This document shows, piece by piece, positions 19,779 to 29,479 of a DNA stretch of 64,000 nt. The translations under genes and the position numbers were made by a program. Within the stretch, counting starts at the first letter, position 1. Every line of letters begins with the position of its first letter. The notes beneath the pieces are model-generated. The model had not been told where the DNA came from, searched no databases, and saw only the letters and a program-made list of their open reading frames with translations. The stretch is from Eutypella sp. D-1 (lineage: Eukaryota; Ascomycota; Sordariomycetes; Xylariales; Diatrypaceae), in NCBI GenBank assembly GCA_023313575.1, contig JAJTTP010000026.1, forward strand, positions 407,111 to 471,110. Reading direction: 5' to 3'.

Positions 19779-20837
19779 CTATCCCGCTGGAAGGGTAGCG
19801 GCCTTTCGCTGTCTGTCGGCGACCTCGCGCGCCGCGTTCCAGCGCAGAGCATGACCGCCCCTCATGCAGGCCTTGCCGTCAAGTCTTGCACTGTCATCCA
19901 GGCCGTTTAAGAGCCTGCTCCGCTTGGACGTAAAATCCCACGAAACGGGCTTTTCGTCCCTGCTCCCCTGGCGCCTGAGCACTCCTCCCGCTTGGTCATC
20001 TGCCCGAGGTTTTCGAATTCCTCTACCTGTCTGATTCCGCCGACGTGGCCGAGCAGGCCGCGGCGACAAGGGAGCAGCTCGAGTCTCCCCCGTTCGAGGT
20101 GACCGGGAAGGCGGCGAGAGTCGACCGGCCAGGCTAAGTCTATGTGCCCGCTCTGCTGCTTCTGCTAGGGGTGACAGGTGGATGGCCTCGTCTGCCCAAA
20201 ACGAGTGCCACTCGATTTCCTTGCTAGAATCAAGCAGTAGTTGCTCTGGTATGCCCGCCCGCTGTAGCATGTTGTAAACAACCGGAATCGCTGCCTTCCA
20301 AACGCTTATGTCCTCGCTGCCTCTTATCTGCTCCACCCAGGCTGGCCCTACGGCTTTCAACTTGCTGTACAATAGGCGGCAATACTCCAAGACCGAGGTC
20401 CAGGTCTGGCTGCACCTCGTGTTTCCTTTCTGCCGGCGCCGCTGCTCGGGCATTGTCGTTGCCCTTTCTAGCATATGGTGGGCAACAATGCCCATTTCAC
20501 TACAGATTGTCGCATCTTGCGCGTCCATCGCTAAGACTTTCAATTGGTCATACCACTTGCTACAGTAATGTAAGGTTAAGAGGAAGTGGTAGGTATCGCT
20601 CGGGTTCTTGTGGCGTAGCTGCTGGAGCTCTTCCGTGCTAGGGAACATATGCCATAGAGCCACGCCCCGCGACTGAACCGGTTGGCTGGCGGTATCGCAC
20701 TCGTGTTCGAAGTCCGGCGTTTCTCGTCGCTGCTGCTCCACGGCCGTGCGAAGGGCTTCTTGTAGGTATTCGTCTCCCGCGACTAGATGTAGGCACCTCA
20801 CCGGTTGCGGCGACCCCGTTGGTGAGCCCAGTGTCAT
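19779..20837 (-). CDS. Unrecognised 352-residue protein with basic C-terminal tail
   Basis: One exon from ATG 20837 to TGA-side stop at 19779. Residues 1-235 are predominantly helical with Leu/Cys/Trp-rich segments (YHFLLTLHYCSKWYDQL, AIPVVYNMLQRAGIPEQLLLD). From ~240 to the end the chain is Arg/Pro/Ser-rich with several basic clusters (RPARPRRR, SKRSR) that could act as nuclear localisation signals. It lies upstream of the FHA/pseudokinase gene in the same orientation, 480 bp away, with similar composition. No known family recognised; a nuclear partner of its neighbour is speculative. Confidence 0.6.
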   Translation of the reverse strand: MTLGSPTGSPQPVRCLHLVAGDEYLQEALRTAVEQQRRETPDFEHECDTASQPVQSRGVALWHMFPSTEELQQLRHKNPSDTYHFLLTLHYCSKWYDQLKVLAMDAQDATICSEMGIVAHHMLERATTMPEQRRRQKGNTRCSQTWTSVLEYCRLLYSKLKAVGPAWVEQIRGSEDISVWKAAIPVVYNMLQRAGIPEQLLLDSSKEIEWHSFWADEAIHLSPLAEAAERAHRLSLAGRLSPPSRSPRTGETRAAPLSPRPARPRRRNQTGRGIRKPRADDQAGGVLRRQGSRDEKPVSWDFTSKRSRLLNGLDDSARLDGKACMRGGHALRWNAAREVADRQRKAATLPAG

Positions 20838-21323
20838 TTTTCCCCCTCTCGCTGTCAGGCTGTGTCGGTCGGACTGAGATTTGGGCGTGTCGCATCGTTG
20901 GATGCGATAGTCCGAGTAAGTGTGCGACGGGTGTTGAATGGAAATTTGGTGGTTAGTGGGTTAATCACGCGTGAAGGTGTGTGGGGACAGGAGAGGAATT
21001 TGTATTTTTAGCAGTCGATAAAATAAGAGCAGCCATAGGCCACAACCGCCACACGGACTCCTCGGCAGATTACTTAGCCGGGTCAAGTAGGGGAGTAGGG
21101 GACTTTGATAGCCCTCAACTTCAAAGCATCTCGTACGCAAGGCTTATTAAAAACGAATACCTTGTTATATTAGTATAGAATATGTAGTTAGTACCTAATC
21201 ATTCATGTATTTACGTGCTCACTATATGCTACATAGTTCCATATCTAGTATTATAACGAATTATCCGTTCCATTATGTCCACTATAAACGAAGTCTATTC
21301 AGTGGCTCCTTTAGTGACTTTGG
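20838..21323. other. Promoter-side spacer of the 20837 gene
   Basis: About 490 bp; short ORFs only. It leads into the MITE at 21324. Confidence 0.3.
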
Positions 21324-21660
21324 TAGGGGCGGCCCTAGCCAGTGGTATTAAGACGGTCCCACCAGGCTCATACAGTGACTGTAGAACTTAGATTCTACAA
21401 CATCATTACCACCATCAATACACACTTTTTGGAATCAACACTGTCATGGATCGATGGGCTAATGCGTAGCGTCGCTATCCTTATTTTGGATAGTGTGAAG
21501 ATGCGTACGTAAAACAGGTCACTTATGGCTTAAAAGTTCTTACAATTGATTCCAAAAAGATGGTATTGATGGTGGTAACGATGTTGTAGAATCTAAGTTC
21601 TACAGTCCAGTATGAGACCGGTGGGACCGTCTAAATACCGCTGGGCTAGGGTCGCCCCTA
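21324..21660. mobile_element. MITE with ~115-bp terminal inverted repeats
   Basis: The ends TAGGGGCGRCCCTAG and their complement at 21645-21660 continue into near-perfect inverted arms of ~115 bp, including AGACGGTCCCACC, ACTGTAGAACTTAGATTC and ATTACCACCATCAATAC. Only ~100 bp of unrelated sequence lies between the arms and no coding capacity remains. A TA dinucleotide at both outer edges is consistent with the TA target duplication of Tc1/mariner elements, although the complementarity reaches a few bases further (TTGGTA/TACCAA). Confidence 0.85.
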
Positions 21661-21724
21661 CCAATACTTTAAAAAACTTGCTTATGGTGTTGGCCAAAAA
21701 GCAGGATATAAATTAAGATGTGTT

Positions 21725-21905
21725 AAAATATAGGGAGCACTGAATTGTTGTTCTATTGATCGATTGTGCCCAATTGGGCACCGCAAACGCCACCTATTAA
21801 GTGCGATTCCCCTGCTTCGGTGTATCCGAGAATTACGTGATTAACGGGCCACTATTTCTACTGATCGCCCAGAATTAACCACCAAAATAGCCCTGCTATT
21901 TTGTG
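21725..21905 (+). repeat. Dispersed repeat C, inverted copy at 50570-50765
   Basis: Begins near TGTTAAAATATAGGGAGC and includes CACTGAATTGTTGTTC, ATCGATTGTGCCCAATTG, GCAAACGCCACCTATTAA and ACGTGATTAACGGGCC. The same order occurs on the minus strand at 50570-50765 with small indels. TGTTA at the outer end suggests an LTR, but the other boundary is not clear. Confidence 0.75.
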
Positions 21906-22410
21906 ACAAAAGAGCCGTAGTAATCCCGGACGGGCTCATTAGGGTTTGAGAATTCGACTATGACTCGTCCTTTGCGTCCTGGCCGAGGACACCAGGTGTT
22001 TTAAAAGATTATGGTAAAGAGTGGAAAAGGTTGTATTTTTTAAGATAGGGGCCTTTGGCCCTGATAACGAATGACTAATTAGCTAAATACAGGCTCCAAG
22101 CCACTGTGTGGCTGACGCTACACCAGGCCCCACCACCATCTTTCGTCTAACACAAACACCTTCCGGTTCATATTCTTCGTTCGCAGGAGTATCAGACTAT
22201 GTCTTATTTCTCGAGCTACGACGTAACCACATCTTGTCTGTGGCGACTATCATAAGGCCCGCATCTGCAGGCAAGTATAGCCGATCGCTAACAAGACACC
22301 TGCTAACGTCCTACAGAGAATATGTCTACCGGAGAAAAGGCGCTGGTCCAGCAAGACGATCTATCTCTGAGGAATTTTCGGAAGGCCATAAACCATATAC
22401 ATAAACTTTT
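21906..22410. other. Intergenic region
   Basis: A 98-codon plus-strand ORF at 22108-22404 has no motif and lies 3' of the minus-strand gene at 22411; not accepted as a gene. Confidence 0.3.
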
Positions 22411-23281
22411 CTATATAGAGCTAATGTACTCCTGAAACTTCGTAATAAGTTCGGGAGCGCCCAGTTCTGCATTCTCTCCCTCAGAAATTATTTGGAAAAG
22501 GTCGATACATGCTTGGACAATCTGCTGGGGGAAGCTTCGCGCGACCTCTGAAGCAATCATCCGCAGTAGTGGTTCGTTAATATTCGATGACCTTTTACTT
22601 TTAGCTGTTAAGCATTGCCGTCATCACGGCCTAAGAAGGTACATACACTATTCGTTCTGCGATGTCTGAATAGGCGATAAGCAAGAATGGAGAGGATCCT
22701 GCAAGCTGGAGCCATCTCCGTGCGCTCCTCTTACGTTCTAAGAGTTTACGCCGTAGCAACGGAATGTTTTCCTTCTTTTGAGCACTTGCGTATATATCTA
22801 TCGCAATAGTTGCATCTCGATATCCAGTCGCGCGGTGGATAAGCCCGTTTGACCGATCGGCAGAAACGATTTTTTTCAAAGAGTTAAATACGCTCATCAA
22901 TTGCATATACGCGATTCGTTTCAGTAATTCGTCCTTTGGACTTAAAATGATGTTGTCTATCGTTCGGAAAGCATCGAGGATATGGGGGTCTGAACTTTTG
23001 ATGTTTATAGGAATTGTGGTTTGTCGGATCAAATAAGCACCATTGATTAAGGTCAACCTACCGATCTCAGTAAAGAAGTTAACAGTCCCATCACGAGCGA
23101 GTTTGGATGAAATCTCTTGAATTCGGGATATATCTCGTTCTGACAGTTGAGATTTTAGAACCTTGTCTATGTTATTTGTGTCTTTTAGTTCGTCGGAGAC
23201 GTCATCATCCAAGGATAGCTGTGCGGACATATCGACGAGATATGTCAGATCATTAGAAACCTGGCGTCCTGCTTGCAACAT
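22411..23281 (-). CDS. Unrecognised 273-residue helical protein
   Basis: Exon 1 is 23281-22647 and exon 2 is 22597-22411, separated by a 49-nt intron (GTATGT donor, CTTAAC branch, AAG acceptor, phase 2). Without the intron the frame stops 3 codons after the donor. The protein is rich in Leu, Ile, Asp and Lys with long predicted helices: SERDISRIQEISSKLARDG, RIAYMQLMSVFNSLKKIV, and a basic helix RRKLLERKRSARRWLQLAG near 190-210. Exon 2 adds IASEVARSFPQQIVQACIDL and ends KFQEYISSI. Base composition is more AT-rich than the 16-21 kb genes. I do not recognise the family. The promoter side carries a five-copy 28-bp minisatellite. Confidence 0.6.
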
Positions 23282-23469
23282 TATCGACTCGTATTAAAAA
23301 ATGTAGAAGTTCTGCGACGATAAATTGCGTAATTTTCTAAGTATTATAACCAATTAAATTAAGCTGTTTATGATTTGCATAATTTTAAGTAAAGAATCAT
23401 TCTGCTTTATAATCTTTTTTCAATACTTACGTTTTACGCTGTGATCCAAGCGATTTTCGGAGCTTTTAG

Positions 23470-23600
23470 TTTCGTGGCTCCCTTATCCAGTTCCCTGTTT
23501 CGTGGCTCCCTTATCCAGTTACTTATTTCGTGGCTCCTTGCTCCAGATTCCAGTTTCGTGGCTCCCTGCTCCAGCTCCTAGTTTCGTGGCTCCTAGTAGG
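23470..23600 (+). repeat. 28-bp minisatellite, five copies
   Basis: TTTCGTGGCTCC begins at 23470, 23498, 23526, 23554 and 23582, an exact 28-bp period, with variation in the second half of the unit (CTTATCCAG versus TTGCTCCAG). It lies 190-320 bp upstream of the start codon of the minus-strand gene at 23281. Confidence 0.9.
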
Positions 23601-26065
23601 TAATGTCCAAGACAGGATCCCTAGCCCCGGGAACAGGCTACAGTACTTCCCAGGCGTTCCATCCTATTGAGACCATTTTATGACGTCCATTGGACGTGTA
23701 CCAGATCCAGACTAGGTTTTCACTTCCAAGATCATGTGGCAGGCGCTGTGGGGAAACTGCAATACCGATTGAATGGATGAATGATGGTGTAGATAAGAGA
23801 AGTCTAAGCCATAAGAGCGCTGTTAAAAAGTGGCTTGTCTAGTGCTGGGGCTGGTGCGGGGCACAGATTACATAACAACGGCGTTTTTACTTCTAAAACT
23901 GGAGAAGTTATGGCTCACATAACATTACGTTTAACCCTATATAATAATAGGCCATAAATTTACCCCCCCAAACACCGCTATATGCTATATGCTAAGCAGC
24001 TTATAAACTACTGGAACGAATTTAATATTACCATGTATTAATTAACGTCTATATCGTCCGGTACCATCCCGTCCGCGATTATATAAAGTAGTAGTAGTAG
24101 TAGTATTGGTTAACGCCGCGAGGAGCCTCCCTTGGGGCATAGGGGCGTGCTAGGCTAGGATTTACTCAGTACATACATCTGTATATATAGATACCCATCT
24201 AGCGAATGAAGATCTTGCTTAAAAGCGGTCTAGCTGTATCCTCCTTGCGGCCCAGTGAAGGTAGTACCCAGCAAAGAAAGCTCGTCACCCTAGAGCGACT
24301 GATGAGCACGTCCACTGAAGAAAGAGGCAAATCCTTCAAGGCGAACAGTAGAAGCAAAGTTGGAAAAAGCTCAACTGCAAGTGGCACGTCGTCCAAATAG
24401 ACAGCAAGCCGATCCCACATGCACCACCTCCCCTTTAATCCCTCCATCCGTATCATCCATCGTCGTCCTTCTCCCACCTCTGTTCCTATCCATCCTCTGT
24501 ATCCCCCGTGCCATAGGTTTAACGTCGGGTCATCGGAGCTGCCATGGCGGCAACAGCAGCTGTCAAGGGTGTAAGATGATCATTGCCGCAGAGCCAGGGC
24601 TACGACCATGACCGGAAACCCGTTGCAAAACGGCCTCTCACCAGGCCGGCAACGGGAATGGTCGAAGACTACTAAGGCGCTGGGTCGTAGCGTGGTCGAA
24701 TAGCGATCAGTCGTAGCGAGTCGGTCGGCGGTGGCTGGTCGGACGATGGGTCGCGCAAGGGTGTGGGTGCCGGGAAGAAGTGAAATCAACGTGCGAGAGC
24801 CTTGTAATGGCCTTCCCAGTGTTGTCTTGTCTTTCATTACCTCGTCGCACCGGGTGGAATTCGTCGTGTTCGTGCTGTTGAAGCATGGGATAGAGGGCGA
24901 ATGGTCCAGGTGTCAGACCCAAGATGGGCGATGCCCGCCGGTCGCCGGTTGTATGGGGTTGCGCAGCCATTTGGCGGGCCGGTCTTATCACTGCACTAAC
25001 AGTGGAGTGCCAAGAATCAAATTTTCAAGGGAAGGTGCGCGATTATATAAAGATAAAGGAGAATTCCGCATTCCAGGTAAAGGCAAATAGTTCGGGACGC
25101 GTCGTATAAAAGCAGTCCATCAGATATATGTTTTAAACAACTACTTCTTGATTTAGGATTAGATTATTGCGCCTTGGGGCGCTTATTGTGATTTTAGGGA
25201 GAATTCAAGCGAGGTCACGAAACGCCCCAACATCCCCCCCCCCCAAATTAACAGCCACTGTCAGCACGAGGCAGACAGGGCCTCGAGATCAGCGCGGAGC
25301 TCACTGTCATCAACCTAAGTACCAAGATATACGGGCTTATTGAGGTCGCCCCTAAGCTTATCCCTTGGCCTAGCCTTTAAAAGGCGGCTGTAACGAACCT
25401 ATCCCTTGCCGGACTGTTAAGGTAAGTGATACGTCAGAAACTCTTGATTTGCAGGTAGCAATAAGCAAGAAGGGGTTCGAGGTTTGTTCGTTAAAGAGAT
25501 TTCAAAATCCTCTAATTATAAGAATAGTCTTAGATTGATAGCTGAGGAAAAAAACTAAATAAATGACTAGATATGAAGGAAATCTATAGGTTTATGTATT
25601 TCAACATCTTTATCCAAGATCTTTTAGATCCGCTGGATCTATTAAGTTTTGTAGATCAACCTGATCCGCCAGATCCACCTCAATGCTTAAGTTATCCGAG
25701 ATTTATCGGTGCTTGGATCTCTTGTAAGCCCTATGTTCTCCTAAAGAACGTGTCCACATTGACGGACCTCTTGGAGTTGTAACAGCAATTTATACAGCGC
25801 GAAGCCTACGAAAAGAACCTGTCACAGCCTCAACCACTCGGTTAGACATGGATGAAGGGCTTCTTCGCTCGAAATCTCGAAGTGAAGACGAAGGTAGGGC
25901 GTCGTTTGGACTTTAAGCGTGTGAATGTCGCTTGTCCGGAGAACGTCAACATATTTCGTAACCGCCCCCCTCCCTTGTATTCATCAGCCGTTTTGTTCTG
26001 AACTATATTCAACTCATAGGATAATGGTATACCAGAGAAATGTTCCCCAAAACGCTGCTCTTGTA
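23601..26065. other. Gene-poor spacer
   Basis: About 2.5 kb with a (TAG)n microsatellite at ~24088-24108, a C-tract at 25233-25243 and a GATCY-rich palindromic patch at 25617-25680. ORFs at 24199-25109 overlap on both strands and have no motif, so none is accepted. Confidence 0.4.
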
Positions 26066-27088
26066 CTACCAGCTGATTCCCTGGATTTTCTCCATCACAT
26101 TTGTCGGTCCTGGCACACAATCAAGCTTAAGCGCAAATGCAAGATCATCGGGGTGGATAATCTCATCGTGCTCATTGATCGCTGGAACGTGTGATTCTGA
26201 ATACACCATTCTTTTACAGTCGAAGTATGGCAACCGAAAGATGGACCGCGAGAGTTTCTCGCGTCGAAATGAAGCACCAGGTGTTAATGGGTCGCATCTT
26301 TTGCACGCTATTTTCGAGTAATGGTACCCGTTTCTTTGACAATTTTCCTGCAGATCATACCACAGAGTCGGACACATCTCAATAAGCGGTAAATCTCCAT
26401 ACATGTCGTTGGTATATGCCCATACAAGGTCGATTCCGTTCTCATTCGGGACGTAGGTTTTCATCCATGACGTCCAATCGTTCCCAGGAAGCGGAAGGTC
26501 TCCTGCATATCCAGGAGGCGGGATAATGGTCGTCTTTGAAAAAGCCATGCCTGATTTGCGGGCTTCGCGGGCTTCGCGAGATGGTCCCCACACGACACCT
26601 CCATCCGTTGCCACGAGAAAATGAGCATATCGCCGTACTTCCTCCCTTCTTCGCCTCTCGTCTCGCACTTCTCTCGAGACTCTGACAGCCAACCATAACC
26701 TGAGAGGAGATCTCCTCCTATGTGTAAGTGGGCACTGCAGCCTCGACCTCCAAGTTTCGAGGTCGCCGCCAATGAGCAACGCGGTATGGCCTTTTGAGAT
26801 CATTTGGTGGATCCAATCGACATGCTCTGGAATATCTCGAAGTAAGGTTACGGATTTCTTAGTTATGCCCTGCCACTCGGGATTTCGAAACAGCCCGATA
26901 ACTGACAAAAGAATAGCGGCATCGGATCCTGATAGATATTGTAGTATTGTCCTAAGAACAGGGTAAAAGCATACGCATATATGTTCCAATCGACTGATTT
27001 CGGAACTAGTATGTTTTCCAAGGTTCATATTAAGGTTGGGTAGGACGCGGAACTGAAGATCCGCTGATAGTTCGGCGCTTGGAGCCAT
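26066..27088 (-). CDS. Hypothetical 340-residue fungal protein
   Basis: A single exon from ATG 27088 (MAPSAELSADLQF) to the stop at 26066. Residues ~30-125 contain SRLEHICVCFYPVLRTILQYLSG and a pattern of short helices with a Trp-Ile pair, similar to the F-box-like N-terminal region of a widespread group of fungal hypothetical proteins; this is a weak resemblance. Residues ~130-160 are very Arg-rich. The C-terminal half has WTSWMKTYVP, GDLPLIEMCPTLWYDL and FRLPYFDCKRMVY. No catalytic motif is evident. Opposite-strand ORFs over the same DNA are shadows. Confidence 0.6.
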   Translation of the reverse strand: MAPSAELSADLQFRVLPNLNMNLGKHTSSEISRLEHICVCFYPVLRTILQYLSGSDAAILLSVIGLFRNPEWQGITKKSVTLLRDIPEHVDWIHQMISKGHTALLIGGDLETWRSRLQCPLTHRRRSPLRLWLAVRVSREVRDERRRREEVRRYAHFLVATDGGVVWGPSREAREARKSGMAFSKTTIIPPPGYAGDLPLPGNDWTSWMKTYVPNENGIDLVWAYTNDMYGDLPLIEMCPTLWYDLQENCQRNGYHYSKIACKRCDPLTPGASFRREKLSRSIFRLPYFDCKRMVYSESHVPAINEHDEIIHPDDLAFALKLDCVPGPTNVMEKIQGISW

Positions 27089-27342
27089 GGTGATCGGTAA
27101 GAAGTTGACAGGGAATGGATTATGTAGTCCGACTGAATGCTGTAAATTTAAGGCAGAGGCATAGGCATGTGTCGATATGTAAGCGGGGGATTCAAGTCAG
27201 AAATAGAATAAGAAGAGATGGGCAGAGGATATTTATAGAGAGCCATGCGGCTGATCGTATATAATGTCACACGTTTAAAGTGTTATGACCTGAATGGGTC
27301 ATGTGGCAGAACGGAGATAAAACGCTCCGTCTTCTGTAGCAA

Positions 27343-27638
27343 GGGTTATCCACACCACAAACAACGCCACACGACCGGTCACGTGACATGGATCTGGATG
27401 GATCTGAGATCCAACAGTTGCACCACATTCCAGTGTCAGGAACAAAGGATACAAATAGTATATAGCGAAGCTCATTAACTCTCTCTTAAATAGTCTTCAA
27501 GCTCACCAGTTTGCAATACAACTTGGTTACCCAAAGCATCCATCTCTTTGATTCACCAGACGTAACAACCCTCGCTCACATTACCATAGCACAAACTCTC
27601 GACTAGACCTTAAAGCTAACTAAAGCCCAGCCGTTACA
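27343..27638 (+). mobile_element. Solo LTR, family A, largely undamaged copy
   Basis: The segment from about GGTTATCCACACCAC to CCAGCCGTTACA aligns along its length with AT-rich copies at 37065-37416, 49976-50328 (minus) and 63443-63799 (minus). Differences are mostly C-to-T or G-to-A in those copies, so this one is nearest the original. The 3' end TTACA is an LTR-like CA end; the 5' boundary is approximate. No target duplication could be confirmed. Confidence 0.7.
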
Positions 27639-28065
27639 TCGGTGATCTTTACAGAGCAGTTCTAACAGGGTTCTTTTTTTTTTCCGACGCTTATCCGGTA
27701 AAAATAATGGACTTGGATTACTAGTCTCTCTAAGGACTGAACTTTTTTCTTTGTTGGTTTGTAACGGTCATCTGATATTATATGCTAAGTGTGGGGATCG
27801 AATTCGCGGCAAACCAAAAGGAAAAAGCGTCCCCTCATGCTGTGTGTCAATTTCGTTCAAGACCCAGACCGCTGCTAAACCGCTTATGGGTACATACAGA
27901 AAGAGGAAAGGGGTGTGCTGCAATAAGACATGGGGGCCATGCAGTAGATTTTTAGCCCAGACGCGTCAACGTGTTTTAACCTCACCGCATTCATATTCCG
28001 AGGCTTTAGCAACAACTGCATTAAGCGAATAGTTTTTCACTCATGCCATCGCGCAGGCTAGGAAC
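27639..28065. other. Spacer upstream of the RNase H1 N-terminal gene
   Basis: About 430 bp with a T-run at 27671-27682. The 93-codon ORF at 27751-28032 shows no motif. Confidence 0.3.
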
Positions 28066-29301
28066 ATGACGAAAAAGAGTAGCCAGAAATGTTATGCTGT
28101 CTGCACTGGTCGAATCCCTGGCATATACCACAGCTTGGGCGAGTGCCAGGCGCAGGTCTCTGGCTATTCTGGGGCTGAGTATAGGGCGTTCTCCACACGA
28201 CAGAGTGCAGCAGCCTGGCTTGCTAGTACGAGCGCCAAAATTACATCGTCAACCTCCTCCGCTCCTCCTAAAAAAAGCAAGGCCAAAACAACGCGCTTTT
28301 ATGCTGTCGCTATCGGCCGGACTCCTGGGATCTACACGGATCGCGCCCTTGCAGAGGCATCACATTTAGGGTTCAAGGGCGCGAAGCACAAGCGTTTCAA
28401 AACGCGCACCGAGGCTGAAAGGTATACGAGTACGCATGGCAGTTCCAGCATAGACACGTCTCTTCGCGCAGTTGAAAATGAGAAAGACAACACAGAAAAC
28501 GGCAGCCCAACGCCCAGTCGGGGCAATTCTGTTGATGTCCCGGATATAACTCCGCCGCCATTTATGCGAAGCGTCTACGAATCGTCACAGCGTGAACAAC
28601 GCGAACTCGACATCCAGACCTCCTCGGCCAGCGCTGATAGGATTAAACGTGAAGACTCGTCGGCCTTATTCGCGGCTATGGTCGACGACGAACCCCCACC
28701 ATCGGCACAATCCCCATCCTCCATGCAACCTCCACCCTCCTCGTTTTTTGCTCAGTTCCAGGATTTCACGCCCAGCGACAGCACGCCTTTCGACGATGAA
28801 TTTGGCCGGTGCATGTCATCGCAAGGCCTAGTGCCACGGACCGCCGAGTACAGGCGCCAGCGAACAATGGCAATTCGACACGAAATCAAGTTCCACTATT
28901 CACCACAGCAACCATCGCATAGCTCCTCACTTTCCCAAGCCGAAAAAGAGCAAGCCAACCGCCTACAGATATACCAGAACATGTGCCGCGTGGTAGGCCT
29001 TCCAGTGCACGCTACGGAAGGCGCGTGCGTAGCCGCCTTGCGGACCGTGCTCGTCAATATCGTTGACTACATCGACGCGATGCGGATGCAGCAGCCGGTT
29101 AAAGTATGGACCGACTTCGCGGCATTTAAGGACTACACACTGGATGATGATAAGCGGTTCGACTCGCGCGAGGCTAAGGCCGATGGTGGATTCTTGGCTG
29201 TGCTTTTACGTAAGTTAAGGGGATCGGGCGGTAAAATGAGGAAGAGGAAGCGAGAGAGAGTAACGGAGGAAAGGGCTGTGAAGCGGGAGCGAATGCCGTA
29301 A
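28066..29301 (+). CDS. Protein with two RNase H1 N-terminal (viroplasmin-type) domains
   Basis: Intronless, 411 residues, start ATG 28066. Residues ~8-56 (CYAVCTGRIPGIYHSLGECQ, GYSGAEYRAFST, AAAWL) and ~75-120 (FYAVAIGRTPGIYTDRALAE, GFKGAKHKRFKTRTEAERY) are two copies of the RNase H1 N-terminal hybrid/dsRNA-binding fold, with the Y-A-V ... G-I-Y ... G ... F pattern. No RNase H catalytic domain follows. Residues ~120-290 are low-complexity Ser/Pro-rich; ~300-380 form a conserved-looking helical segment (YQNMCRVVGLPV, VWTDFAAFKDYTL); the end is a basic tail (KMRKRKRERV) likely to be nuclear. The family is common in filamentous fungi; RNA or RNA:DNA hybrid binding is inferred from the domains. 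Confidence 0.8.
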   Translation: MTKKSSQKCYAVCTGRIPGIYHSLGECQAQVSGYSGAEYRAFSTRQSAAAWLASTSAKITSSTSSAPPKKSKAKTTRFYAVAIGRTPGIYTDRALAEASHLGFKGAKHKRFKTRTEAERYTSTHGSSSIDTSLRAVENEKDNTENGSPTPSRGNSVDVPDITPPPFMRSVYESSQREQRELDIQTSSASADRIKREDSSALFAAMVDDEPPPSAQSPSSMQPPPSSFFAQFQDFTPSDSTPFDDEFGRCMSSQGLVPRTAEYRRQRTMAIRHEIKFHYSPQQPSHSSSLSQAEKEQANRLQIYQNMCRVVGLPVHATEGACVAALRTVLVNIVDYIDAMRMQQPVKVWTDFAAFKDYTLDDDKRFDSREAKADGGFLAVLLRKLRGSGGKMRKRKRERVTEERAVKRERMP

Positions 29302-29479
29302 AGTGCATGTCTTTATGGTGATATTGCTATTATCGGGGGAATACCAGCTGAATGCATTCCATTAGTCTTCTACAACCTGTATCTCCTTTAATATGCCTCG
29401 TGTACCACTTAGCCTTTTCGCCCTCTTAGTCCTGGAGTAGCCTTTAACCTATTTTGCCATTATCAACTGAATATAAACT

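Noticed and set aside
22108..22404. 98-codon plus-strand ORF
   Set aside because: No motif; it lies immediately 3' of the spliced minus-strand gene and is probably its trailer region.
23470..23600. Short regular repeats considered as a CRISPR-like array
   Set aside because: The 28-bp units are directly adjacent with no spacers, and the host is eukaryotic; it is a minisatellite.
24199..25109. Several overlapping ORFs on both strands
   Set aside because: None shows a recognisable domain; low-complexity Ser/Arg-rich translations are typical of chance frames.
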